Of a stretch of 7,155 nucleotides of DNA, positions 1 to 6,402 are shown piece after piece. A program made the position numbers and the translations under genes. Numbering within the stretch: the first letter of the stretch is position 1; the number at the start of each line of letters is the position of its first letter. Where the stretch lies: positions 1 to 7,155 of the forward strand of contig JASHSR010000552.1 of the NCBI GenBank assembly GCA_030038645.1. The letters are read 5' to 3'. Source of the DNA: Gammaproteobacteria bacterium. Its GTDB lineage: Bacteria > Pseudomonadota > Gammaproteobacteria > Steroidobacterales > Steroidobacteraceae. Under the pieces are notes generated by a model. It was not told where the DNA came from. It saw only the letters and a list, made by a program, of their open reading frames with translations, and searched no databases.

Positions 1-1325
1 CCTCGCTGTGGTCTCGCTGCATGAGCACGCTCGAAGCCGAGCTGCCCGAGCAGCAGTTCAACACCTGGGTGCGCCCGCTGCAGGCCGTCGAGGGCGTTGG
101 CGCGCTCAAGCTGCTCGCGCCGAACCGCTTCGTCGTCGATTGGGTCAATGAGAATCTCCTCCCGCGCCTCGGCGAGCTGCTGCGCGACGCGGCGACAGGC
201 GGCGCGCCGATCGTCACCGTCGAGGTCGGCTCTCGCAGCAAGACGCACTCTGCGCAATCGGCAGCGGCGCCGGTCAAGTCGCGACGCGCCGAGGGCATCG
301 TGGTCGGCGCGCGCTTGAATCCCGATTTCTCGTTCGCGACGTTCGTCGAGGGCAAGAGCAATCAGCTCGCGAAGGCGGCGGCCAAGCAGGTAGCCGAGAA
401 TCCGGGTCGCGCCTACAACCCGTTGTTCCTCTACGGCGGTGTCGGGCTCGGCAAGACGCACCTCATGCACGCCATCGCGCACCTCGTCAGGGAGCGCGAC
501 GCCGAAGCGCGCGTCGCCTACGTGCACTCCGAGCGGTTCGTCGGCGACATGGTTCGCGCCCTGCAGCACAGCAGCATGAACGAGTTCAAGACGGCGTACC
601 GCTCGCTCGATGCGCTGCTCATCGACGACATCCAGTTCTTCGCCGGCAAGGAGCGCTCGCAGGAGGAGTTCTTCCACACCTTCAACGAGCTGCTCGAGGG
701 GCAGCACCAGGTGATTCTCACCTGCGACCGCTATCCGAAGGAGGTGGGTGGACTCGAGGAGCGACTGCGCTCGCGCTTCGGCTCGGGACTCACGGTCGCG
801 ATCGAGCCGCCGGAGCTCGAGACCTGCGTCGCGATCCTCCTCACGAAGGCTCACGCGGCGAGCGTGGTGCTTCCCGACGAGGTCGCCTTCTTCATCGCGA
901 AGCGCGTGCGCTCGAACGTGCGCGAGCTCGAGGGAGCCCTGCGCCGCGTGATCGCGAACTCGCGCTTCACCGGCCATCCGATCACGCTCGAGTTCGCGAA
1001 GGACGCGCTGCGCGACCTGCTGCAACTGCAGGCGAAGCTCGTCACGATCGAGAACATTCAAAAGACGGTGGCGGACTACTACAAGGTGCGCCTCGGCGAT
1101 CTGCTCTCGAAGCGGCGCAACCGCTCCGTCGCGCGACCGCGCCAGATCGCGATGGCGCTCGCGAAGGAGCTCACGAGCCACAGCCTGCCGGAGATCGGAG
1201 ACGCCTTCGGCGGCCGCGATCACACGACGGTGCTGCACGCCTGCAAGCGCATCAAGGAGCTGCGTGGCTCCGAGCAGCGCATGAGCGAGGACTACTCGAA
1301 CCTGTTGAGAACGTTGACGGGTTGA
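1..1325 (+). CDS. dnaA: Chromosomal replication initiator protein DnaA (5' end cut by window edge)
   Basis: DnaA is the AAA+ ATPase that binds DnaA boxes at oriC, melts the origin and recruits the DnaB helicase; it also regulates its own gene. The first complete codon is at base 3. The frame is open to the left edge and reads SLWSRC just before the Met at 21, which aligns with SLWQQC near the E. coli N-terminus, so that Met is internal and the true start lies a few codons outside the window. Counting from the Met at 21: domain I spans about 1-70. A short linker spans about 71-95, roughly half the E. coli length. Walker A GGVGLGKT is at 139-146 and Walker B LLIDDIQ at 199-205. RLRSRFG at 248-254 holds the arginine finger, and sensor II RSNVRELEGAL is at 297-307. 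The DNA-binding domain IV carries the signature GGRDHTTVLHACKRI at 397-411. All key residues are present, and identity is certain. Confidence 0.98.
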   Translation, partial: SLWSRCMSTLEAELPEQQFNTWVRPLQAVEGVGALKLLAPNRFVVDWVNENLLPRLGELLRDAATGGAPIVTVEVGSRSKTHSAQSAAAPVKSRRAEGIVVGARLNPDFSFATFVEGKSNQLAKAAAKQVAENPGRAYNPLFLYGGVGLGKTHLMHAIAHLVRERDAEARVAYVHSERFVGDMVRALQHSSMNEFKTAYRSLDALLIDDIQFFAGKERSQEEFFHTFNELLEGQHQVILTCDRYPKEVGGLEERLRSRFGSGLTVAIEPPELETCVAILLTKAHAASVVLPDEVAFFIAKRVRSNVRELEGALRRVIANSRFTGHPITLEFAKDALRDLLQLQAKLVTIENIQKTVADYYKVRLGDLLSKRRNRSVARPRQIAMALAKELTSHSLPEIGDAFGGRDHTTVLHACKRIKELRGSEQRMSEDYSNLLRTLTG

Positions 1326-1336
1326 TGTGGACGGCC

Positions 1337-1345
1337 TGGGGATAA
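1337..1345 (-). promoter_or_regulatory. DnaA box candidate, one mismatch
   Basis: Read on the - strand this is TTATCCCCA, differing from the consensus TTATCCACA only at the seventh base. It begins 12 bases after the dnaA stop codon and is the best match in the window. Confidence 0.5.
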
Positions 1346-1359
1346 ATCGGCGGAGAAAC

Positions 1360-1368
1360 TTACTCACA
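1360..1368 (+). promoter_or_regulatory. Weak DnaA box candidate
   Basis: TTACTCACA differs from TTATCCACA at two positions (4 and 5). It lies 14 bases from the better box at 1337-1345. Alone it would not be convincing; it is listed because it clusters with others in the same intergenic region. Confidence 0.3.
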
Positions 1369-1448
1369 GGCCACGCACAGGACTTCGCCAGGTCCTTCCG
1401 TCGCCGATCGAGCCCACCGGCCTGGACAAGCCGTTGATCGAATGACGC

Positions 1449-1474
1449 TTATCCGAGTTGTCCCCATGTCCACA
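1449..1474 (+). promoter_or_regulatory. Cluster of three weak DnaA-box-like 9-mers
   Basis: Three near-consecutive 9-mers resemble TTATCCACA on the + strand: TTATCCGAG (1449-1457, three mismatches, all at the 3' end), TTGTCCCCA (1458-1466, two mismatches) and ATGTCCACA (1466-1474, two mismatches). They lie directly left of the A+T-rich stretch 1481-1520. This is the arrangement expected for a DnaA array next to an unwinding element, but each match is weak. Confidence 0.35.
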
Positions 1475-1486
1475 GCCTCTTAAGAT
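1458..1486 (+). promoter_or_regulatory. Possible dnaN promoter
   Basis: TTGTCC (1458-1463) and TAAGAT (1481-1486) are separated by 17 bases. Each has two mismatches to the sigma-70 hexamers TTGACA and TATAAT. Transcription would start near 1493, giving a leader of about 50 bases before dnaN. The -35 hexamer overlaps the DnaA-box-like cluster, so DnaA could repress or modulate it. dnaN may also be read from dnaA by readthrough. This rests on motifs only. Confidence 0.35.
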
Positions 1487-1517
1487 TCCACAATCATCCT
1501 TCCAAATCCTAAGACTA

Positions 1518-1534
1518 AGAGACCAGAGGTCTCT
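1518..1534 (+). repeat. 7-bp perfect inverted repeat in dnaN leader
   Basis: AGAGACC (1518-1524), a three-base loop AGA, and GGTCTCT (1528-1534) can form a hairpin ending 11 bases before the dnaN start codon. It includes the only purine-rich AGAGG-like stretch near the start. It has no T-run, so it is not a typical terminator. Confidence 0.5.
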
Positions 1535-1545
1535 CACGGCGCAAC

Positions 1546-2643
1546 ATGAAAATCACGGCAGCTCGTGAAGATATTCTCGGCCCCCTGCAGAACGTCATCG
1601 GCGTGGTCGAGCGCCGGCAGACGATGCCCATCCTCGCGAACGTGCTGCTCTCCGCGCGGGAGAGCCGGCTGAGCGTCACCGGAACGGATCTCGAGGTGGA
1701 GCTCGTCGCCTCGCACGAGGTCACCGTTCAGCAAGCCGGCGACGTGACCGTGCCCGGCCGCAAGCTGCTCGACATCTTCCGCGCGCTGCCGGAGAAGGCC
1801 TCCGTCAGCGTCACGACCGAGGGCGATCGAGCGACGCTTCGGGCGGGACGGAGCCGGTTCACGCTCTCGAGCCTGCCTGCGTCGGAGTTCCCGGTTGTCG
1901 AGGAAATCAATGCTCAGCAGCACCTCGTCGTGCCCCGGAGCACGCTGCGCCAGCTCATCGACCGAACGCATTTTTCCATGGCGCAGCAGGACGTTCGCTA
2001 CTACCTGAACGGCATGCTTCTCGAGACGGAAGGCAAGACGCTGCGTGCCGTGGCGACCGACGGCCATCGCCTGGCGCTCTGCGAGACGGAGCTGGACGCG
2101 CCGGCGCCCTCGGCTCAACAAGTCATCGTCCCTCGGAAGGGAGTGCTTGAGCTGCAACGCCTCCTCGCCGGCGAGGGAAGTTTGGAGCTCGCCATCGGTA
2201 CGAACCATGTTCGAGCCAATATCGGCGACGTTCGTGTCACTTCTAAGCTCATTGACGGCCGTTTCCCTGAATATAGTCGCGTCTTGCCGGCCAACCCGAG
2301 CAAGATCGTCGAGGCCGATCGCGAGCTGCTACGGCAATCCTTCCAGCGCACGGCGATCCTCTCCAACGAGAAGTATCGCGGAATTCGGCTCAGCTTACGG
2401 TCCGGCATGCTGACGATCCAAGCGCACAATCCCGAGCAGGAAGAGGCGGAGGATCAGCTGGAGGTCAGCTACGAGGGCGAGGAGATCGAGATCGGCTTCA
2501 ACGTCACCTACCTGCTCGATGCGCTCGCGGCACTGGAGGGCGATAAAGTCGAGATCGGATTGACGGACCCCAACAGCAGCTGCCTCGTGCGGGCACCGGG
2601 AGCCGCCAACGCGAAATACGTCGTCATGCCGATGAGGCTTTGA
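1546..2643 (+). CDS. dnaN: DNA polymerase III beta subunit (sliding clamp)
   Basis: The beta clamp forms a homodimeric ring around DNA. It tethers Pol III and other polymerases, mismatch-repair proteins and the Hda-DnaA regulator through a hydrophobic peptide-binding pocket. The protein has 365 residues, against 366 in E. coli, and has the usual three similar domains of about 120 residues. Visible family marks are RQTMPIL (24-30), TGTDLE (45-50), GRSRFTLSSLP (101-111), MAQQDVRYYLNGMLLE (145-160) and the pocket segment TDGHRL (171-176). Further marks are DGRFPEYSRVLP (237-248), NPEQEEAE (295-302) and the conserved C-terminal MPMRL. The ATG start is supported by alignment of MKITAAREDI with the E. 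coli start. No Shine-Dalgarno sequence lies at normal spacing. The gene is intact. Confidence 0.98.
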   Translation: MKITAAREDILGPLQNVIGVVERRQTMPILANVLLSARESRLSVTGTDLEVELVASHEVTVQQAGDVTVPGRKLLDIFRALPEKASVSVTTEGDRATLRAGRSRFTLSSLPASEFPVVEEINAQQHLVVPRSTLRQLIDRTHFSMAQQDVRYYLNGMLLETEGKTLRAVATDGHRLALCETELDAPAPSAQQVIVPRKGVLELQRLLAGEGSLELAIGTNHVRANIGDVRVTSKLIDGRFPEYSRVLPANPSKIVEADRELLRQSFQRTAILSNEKYRGIRLSLRSGMLTIQAHNPEQEEAEDQLEVSYEGEEIEIGFNVTYLLDALAALEGDKVEIGLTDPNSSCLVRAPGAANAKYVVMPMRL

Positions 2644-2672
2644 TCCGCGCACTCGCATTCCTCCTGGCTCCG

Positions 2673-2727
2673 GCAGCCCTATCGCGGCGGCTTCGGCCGT
2701 ATCGCGCTGCGATCGGTCTCGATCGCA
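2673..2727 (+). repeat. Competing hairpins in the dnaN-recF gap
   Basis: Two structures share bases. The first has an outer stem GCAGC/GCTGC (2673-2677 with 2706-2710) enclosing a small hairpin CGGC-TTCG-GCCG (2688-2699), whose loop is the very stable UUCG type. The second is a perfect 8-bp stem TGCGATCG/CGATCGCA (2708-2715 with 2720-2727) with loop GTCT. The outer stem of the first and the left arm of the second overlap at 2708-2710. Neither has a T-run, so a simple intrinsic terminator is unlikely. The second ends 19 bases before the recF ATG. They may affect RNA stability or recF expression, or be chance in GC-rich DNA. Confidence 0.4.
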
Positions 2728-2746
2728 CACCGGCTCACGAATTCCC

Positions 2747-3802
2747 ATGAGCTTGGCGTTTATCTCGTTGGAGAACGTGCGCTGCGTGGAGAAGGCCGAG
2801 CTCGGGCTGCATCCGGAGCGCAACCTGATCTGGGGGCCCAATGGCTCGGGGAAGACCTCGATTTTGGAAGGCATGTTTCTGCTGGGGCGGGGCCGATCGT
2901 TTCGGACGCGGAACACGGAGCGGCTGATCCACTACCGCACGCCGCAGCTCACAGTCTTCGGGCGAACGGCGGACCCAGAGAGGGCTCTCGGACTTCAAGC
3001 GAGCCGGGGAGCCGCGACCGTCGCAAAGATCGGGGGCGAATTTCTCTCCTCCCTTGCCGAGCTCTCGACGGTATTTCCTGTCCAGGTCATCGATCCGGGT
3101 GTGCACAAGCTGCTGGAGGAGAGCGCCGCGCGGCGACGGCGCTGGATGGACTGGGCCGTGTTCCACGTGGAACACGGATTCGTGGAGGTCTGGACACGCT
3201 ATCATCGTGCACTGCAACAAAGAAACGCCGCCCTCCGCGACGATGCAACGCAGGCATCCGCTTGGGATCCTGAGCTCATCCAGCTCGGTGAATCACTCGC
3301 CGAGTCGAGGCGACGCTCGCTCGAGGGACTGCAGCCTTACTGGCAGGACACGGCTCGCTCGCTGGTGGGCCGCGAGGTCGAGCTCACCTACAGCCAGGGT
3401 TGGGCACGCGATGGCACTCTCGCGGATGCCCTTCGGGGGTCGTGGGCTCGCGATGAGGCTCGAGGCATCACGCACGCCGGTCCCCATCGTGCGGATGTCC
3501 ATCTGCGGCTCGACGGGCTCCCGGCGCGCGAAGTGGCCTCGCGCGGCCAGCAGAAGCTGATCGCGGTCGCGATGATCCTTGCGCAGCTGGCCATGCTTCG
3601 CGAGGGGTTCGCGACGAGTCCGACGCTGCTTCTCGACGATCCCGCGGCGGAGCTCGATTCCACCCATCTGTCCGCATTCATCGAGCAGGTCCTACGCCTC
3701 AGATGCCAGCTCGTAGTCACCGCGCTCGGCCCCGATCCCGTGATGTTCAGCGCGCCGGATCGCGTGTTTCACGTGGAACAGGGGAGGGTCCGACCGGTAT
3801 AA
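2747..3802 (+). CDS. recF: DNA replication and repair protein RecF
   Basis: RecF is an SMC/ABC-like ATPase that works with RecO and RecR to load RecA at single-strand gaps and stalled forks. The protein has 351 residues, against 357 in E. coli. The start MSLAFISLENVR aligns with the E. coli start MSLTRLLIRDFR. Walker A GPNGSGKT is at 30-37, followed by the family segment LGRGRSFR (46-53). RRRWMDWAVFH (130-140) and AGPHRAD (244-250) are also characteristic. The ABC signature is SRGQQK (265-270) and Walker B LLLDDPAAELD (294-304). The gene lies 103 bases after dnaN and 27 before gyrB in the conserved order. No clear ribosome-binding site precedes the ATG. Two parS-like sites fall inside the coding sequence in the same frame, at residues 138-143 (VFHVEH) and 340-345 (VFHVEQ). 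Confidence 0.97.
   Translation: MSLAFISLENVRCVEKAELGLHPERNLIWGPNGSGKTSILEGMFLLGRGRSFRTRNTERLIHYRTPQLTVFGRTADPERALGLQASRGAATVAKIGGEFLSSLAELSTVFPVQVIDPGVHKLLEESAARRRRWMDWAVFHVEHGFVEVWTRYHRALQQRNAALRDDATQASAWDPELIQLGESLAESRRRSLEGLQPYWQDTARSLVGREVELTYSQGWARDGTLADALRGSWARDEARGITHAGPHRADVHLRLDGLPAREVASRGQQKLIAVAMILAQLAMLREGFATSPTLLLDDPAAELDSTHLSAFIEQVLRLRCQLVVTALGPDPVMFSAPDRVFHVEQGRVRPV
3159..3174. promoter_or_regulatory. parS: parS-like centromere site 1 (inside recF)
   Basis: TGTTCCACGTGGAACA is a perfect 16-bp palindrome and matches the ParB (Spo0J) site class with core consensus TGTTNCACGTGAAACA, differing by one base on one arm. The dyad extends without mismatch to 22 bp (3156-3177). ParB loads here as a CTP-dependent clamp and spreads, marking the origin region for ParA-driven segregation. 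The position, about 1.6 kb from the dnaA-dnaN gap, is typical of chromosomal parS. Recognition is by motif only; parA and parB are not in the window. Confidence 0.9.
3765..3780. promoter_or_regulatory. parS: parS-like centromere site 2 (3' end of recF)
   Basis: TGTTTCACGTGGAACA differs from site 1 at one base and is an imperfect palindrome (the pair 3769/3776 is T/G). It keeps the invariant CACGTG core and fits the parS consensus TGTTNCACGTGAAACA with one difference. It lies 606 bases after site 1, in the same recF reading frame, and its last bases reach the region expected for the -35 element of gyrB. Confidence 0.85.
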
Positions 3803-3803
3803 T
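3775..3803 (+). promoter_or_regulatory. Likely gyrB promoter overlapping recF stop
   Basis: A perfect -10 hexamer TATAAT (3798-3803) contains the recF stop codon TAA (3800-3802) and lies 26 bases before the gyrB ATG. At 17-base spacing the -35 position is GGAACA (3775-3780), only a half match to TTGACA and inside parS site 2. The untranslated leader would be about 20 bases. The strong -10 with poor -35 suggests regulation, either by supercoiling, as known for gyrase genes, or by a bound protein. Confidence 0.5.
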
Positions 3804-3829
3804 GCCGTGTCCCAAAACTGAGCGTTTTC

Positions 3830-6244
3830 ATGTCGCCCAACGACGTCTACGATTCGAGTAAAATCAAGGTATTAAAGGGGCTTGACGCCGTGCGCAAACG
3901 CCCCGGGATGTACATCGGCGACACGGACGACGGGACCGGCCTGCATCACATGGTCTTCGAGGTCGTCGATAACTCGATCGACGAGTCTCTCGCCGGCTTC
4001 TGCGATCGAATCGTCGTGAAAATTCACGCCGACGAGTCCATCACCGTATCGGACAACGGGCGGGGCATCCCCGTCGATATCCACCCCGACGAAGGCCGCT
4101 CGGCAGCGGAGGTCATCATGACCATGCTGCACTCGGGCGCGAAGTTCGACGAGAGCTCCTACAAGGTATCGGGGGGGCTGCACGGGGTCGGCGTATCGGT
4201 CGTGAATGCCATATCCGACTACCTCCAGCTCACCATCTGCCGCGACGGACACGTTCACCGCCAGGAGTACCGCCTCGGCGAGCCCGTAGCGCCCCTCGCC
4301 GTGGTCGGGGACACGCAGGAGCGCGGCACGACCATCCGCTTTCGCCCGAGCTCGACCATCTTCACCCACATCCAGTTCGACTACGACGTGCTCGCCAAGC
4401 GGTTGCGCGAGCTGTCGTTCCTGAACTCCGGAGTGACGATCGAGCTCGTCGACGAGCGCGAGAACAAATCGGACGTCTTCCAGCACGAAGGCGGCCTGCA
4501 GGCCTTCGTGACCTATTTGAATCGCACCCGCACGCCGATTCACGAATCGGTGTTCTGGTTCCGTACCCAGGAGGGGCCGGTCAGCGTCGAGGTCGCCTTG
4601 CAGTGGAACGACTCCTACCAGGAGAGCATGTACTGCTACACCAACAACATTCCGCAGAAGGACGGCGGCACGCATCTCGCGGGCTTTCGCAGCGCGCTCA
4701 CGCGGACCTTGAACGAGTACATCGAGAGAGAGATGTCCGCGAAGAAGGAAGTCCCGACGAGCGGCGACGATGCGCGCGAGGGCCTGACGGCGATTCTCTC
4801 CGTGAAGCTTCCCGATCCGAAGTTCTCCTCGCAGACGAAGGACAAGCTCGTCTCCTCCGAGGTGAAGGGCATCGTCGAGTCGATCGTCAACGCAAAGCTC
4901 GGCGAGTTTTTGCTCGAGCATCCGCAGGACGCGCGCGCGATCGTCGCGAAGATCATCGAGGCGGCGCGGGCGCGCGAGGCGGCCCGCAAAGCGCGCGAGA
5001 TGACGCGGCGCAAAGGCGCCCTCGACGTCGCAGGCTTGCCGGGCAAGCTCGCGGATTGTCAGGAGAAGGATCCCGCGCTGTCGGAGATCTTCATCGTCGA
5101 GGGCGACTCCGCCGGCGGCTCCGCCAAGCAAGGGCGTGATCGGCGAACGCAGGCGATCCTGCCGCTCAAGGGCAAGATCCTGAACGTCGAGAAGGCGCGC
5201 TTCGACAAGATGCTGTCGTCCGCGGAAGTGGGCACGCTCATCACGGCGCTCGGCTGCGGAATCGGCAAGGACGACTTCGACGTGAATCGCCTGCGCTATC
5301 ACCGCATCATTCTGATGTGCGACGCCGACGTGGACGGGAGCCACATCCGCACGCTTCTGCTCACGTTCTTCTACCGGCAGATGCCGGCGCTCGTCGAGCG
5401 CGGGCACGTCTACATCGCGCAGCCGCCGCTCTACAAGGTGAAGCGCGGCAAGCAGGAGTTCTACGTCAAGGACGACGCGGAGCTCGATTCGGTGCTGCTC
5501 AACACGGCGATCGAGAGCTCGGCCCTCCACGTCAACTCGGCGGCGCCGCCGCTGCAGGGCTCGGGCCTCGAGATGCTCGCGCGGCGGTACATGGAAGTGC
5601 AGGCGATCATCAAGCGCTGGTCGCGCCGCTACGACGACCGCCTGCTCGAGCAGCTCATCTACGCGCCGGAGGTGACGCCCGCGGACTTCGATCGGCTCGA
5701 GTGGCTGAGGGACTGGGTCGCGGGGCTCAACGAGCGGATGAACGCCCTCGCGGACGGCACGCGCACCTATCGCGTGGCCGTGCGGGAAGCGGCGGACGGC
5801 CACGCGGCGCGCATCATCATCCACAAGACCGAGCACGGCACGCCGAGCCAGAAGTTCCTGCCGCGCGAGTTCTTCGAGTCCGCCGAATATCAGCGCATCG
5901 CCGATCTCGCGCGCACGCTCGCGGGCCTCATCGGTGAGGGCGCGTACGTCACGCGCGGCGCGGAGCGGCAGGACATCGGCTCTTTCAAAGAAGCCATGAA
6001 GTGGCTCTTCGACCAGGCGCGCAAGGGGCAGACCATTCAGCGCTACAAGGGCCTCGGGGAGATGAACCCCGAGCAGCTCTGGGAGACCACGATCAACCCC
6101 GAGACGCGCCGCCTGATGCAGGTGCGCATCGAGGACGCCGTGGCGGCGGACGACATCTTCACGACGCTGATGGGCGATCAGGTCGAGCCGCGGCGCGAGT
6201 TCATCGAGAAGAACGCCCTTTCCGTCGCGAACCTCGACATCTGA
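3830..6244 (+). CDS. gyrB: DNA gyrase subunit B
   Basis: GyrB is the ATPase subunit of the A2B2 type II topoisomerase that introduces negative supercoils and relieves those ahead of the fork. The protein has 804 residues, equal to E. coli. The GHKL ATPase domain has EVVDNSIDE (44-52; catalytic Glu44, Asn48), DNGRGIP (75-81) and GGLHGVGVSVVN (115-126). The transducer domain has QTK (335-337). The TOPRIM domain has EGDSAGG (424-430) and DADVDG (498-503), supplying the metal-binding Glu424, Asp498 and Asp500. QRYKGLGEMNPEQLWETT is at 737-754. Residues of roughly 563-727 correspond to the Gram-negative TOPRIM insertion. Asp426 and Lys447, positions linked to quinolone resistance in E. coli, are unchanged, and Arg138 matches the coumarin-contact Arg136. 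The ATG lies 27 bases after recF with only a weak TGAG upstream. The gene is intact. Confidence 0.98.
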   Translation: MSPNDVYDSSKIKVLKGLDAVRKRPGMYIGDTDDGTGLHHMVFEVVDNSIDESLAGFCDRIVVKIHADESITVSDNGRGIPVDIHPDEGRSAAEVIMTMLHSGAKFDESSYKVSGGLHGVGVSVVNAISDYLQLTICRDGHVHRQEYRLGEPVAPLAVVGDTQERGTTIRFRPSSTIFTHIQFDYDVLAKRLRELSFLNSGVTIELVDERENKSDVFQHEGGLQAFVTYLNRTRTPIHESVFWFRTQEGPVSVEVALQWNDSYQESMYCYTNNIPQKDGGTHLAGFRSALTRTLNEYIEREMSAKKEVPTSGDDAREGLTAILSVKLPDPKFSSQTKDKLVSSEVKGIVESIVNAKLGEFLLEHPQDARAIVAKIIEAARAREAARKAREMTRRKGALDVAGLPGKLADCQEKDPALSEIFIVEGDSAGGSAKQGRDRRTQAILPLKGKILNVEKARFDKMLSSAEVGTLITALGCGIGKDDFDVNRLRYHRIILMCDADVDGSHIRTLLLTFFYRQMPALVERGHVYIAQPPLYKVKRGKQEFYVKDDAELDSVLLNTAIESSALHVNSAAPPLQGSGLEMLARRYMEVQAIIKRWSRRYDDRLLEQLIYAPEVTPADFDRLEWLRDWVAGLNERMNALADGTRTYRVAVREAADGHAARIIIHKTEHGTPSQKFLPREFFESAEYQRIADLARTLAGLIGEGAYVTRGAERQDIGSFKEAMKWLFDQARKGQTIQRYKGLGEMNPEQLWETTINPETRRLMQVRIEDAVAADDIFTTLMGDQVEPRREFIEKNALSVANLDI

Positions 6245-6262
6245 CTCGCCAACGCCGCGCGA

Positions 6263-6400
6263 GGCGGGCGAGCGAGCGCCCCCTCCCCTCCATCGTTTCA
6301 AACCCGCGCCCGCGAGGGCGCGTCTGTCCGAACCGACCAAGGGGCGCCCTCCGGGCGCCATTCAACACGATGGAGGGGAGGGGGCGCTCGCTCGCCCGCC
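6263..6400. repeat. 138-base palindromic element between gyrB and plsC
   Basis: The arms 6263-6296 and 6367-6400 are perfect 34-bp reverse complements. The 70-base centre continues the symmetry about 6331/6332. It holds two similar GC hairpins, CGCGCCC-GCGA-GGGCGCG (6305-6322) and GGCGCCC-TCC-GGGCGCC (6343-6359), and a small central dyad GTC/GAC (6326-6328 with 6335-6337). It starts 18 bases after the gyrB stop and ends 2 bases from the plsC stop, filling the 158-base gap. RNA from either strand would fold into a long hairpin, so it may stop or slow converging transcription, although no T-run follows. Such structure is typical of dispersed palindromic repeats or MITE-like elements; I see no clear target duplication. 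Copy number cannot be judged from one window. Confidence 0.85.
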
Positions 6401-6402
6401 CC

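Larger units (their letters stand above)
1326..1545. other. Candidate oriC / dnaA-dnaN intergenic region
   Basis: This 220-base non-coding stretch between dnaA and dnaN is a common location for a bacterial origin. I see one sequence with a single mismatch to the DnaA box TTATCCACA on the - strand (1337-1345) and several with two or three mismatches at 1360-1368 and 1449-1474. Bases 1481-1520 are 26/40 A+T by direct count, clearly richer than the surrounding DNA, and contain a tandem CTAAGA pair at 1509-1520; this could be the unwinding element. No perfect box is present, so the main origin could instead lie upstream of dnaA, outside the window. In pseudomonads both flanks of dnaA have been discussed as origin sequence. 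The assignment is inferred from position and motifs. Confidence 0.55.

Noticed and set aside
1326..1545. A small gene or RNA gene in the dnaA-dnaN gap
   Set aside because: No frame of useful length with a start and ribosome site is visible, and no tRNA-like or known RNA fold is apparent.
3781..3788. GGGGAGGG matching the FtsK-orienting motif GGGNAGGG next to parS site 2 (also at 6375-6382)
   Set aside because: Such octamers are common by chance in GC-rich DNA, and the motif varies between species. One or two copies mean nothing without genome-wide skew.
3872..6361. 829-residue open frame antisense to gyrB
   Set aside because: It is the reverse-strand shadow of gyrB in high-GC DNA. Its composition is Arg/Ala/Leu-rich with no recognisable domain, and gyrB itself is certain.
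6371..6384. G-rich run in the right palindrome arm as a G-quadruplex
   Set aside because: The runs are uneven (2, 4 and 5 G) and allow at best a weak two-layer structure. The long palindrome is the stronger explanation.
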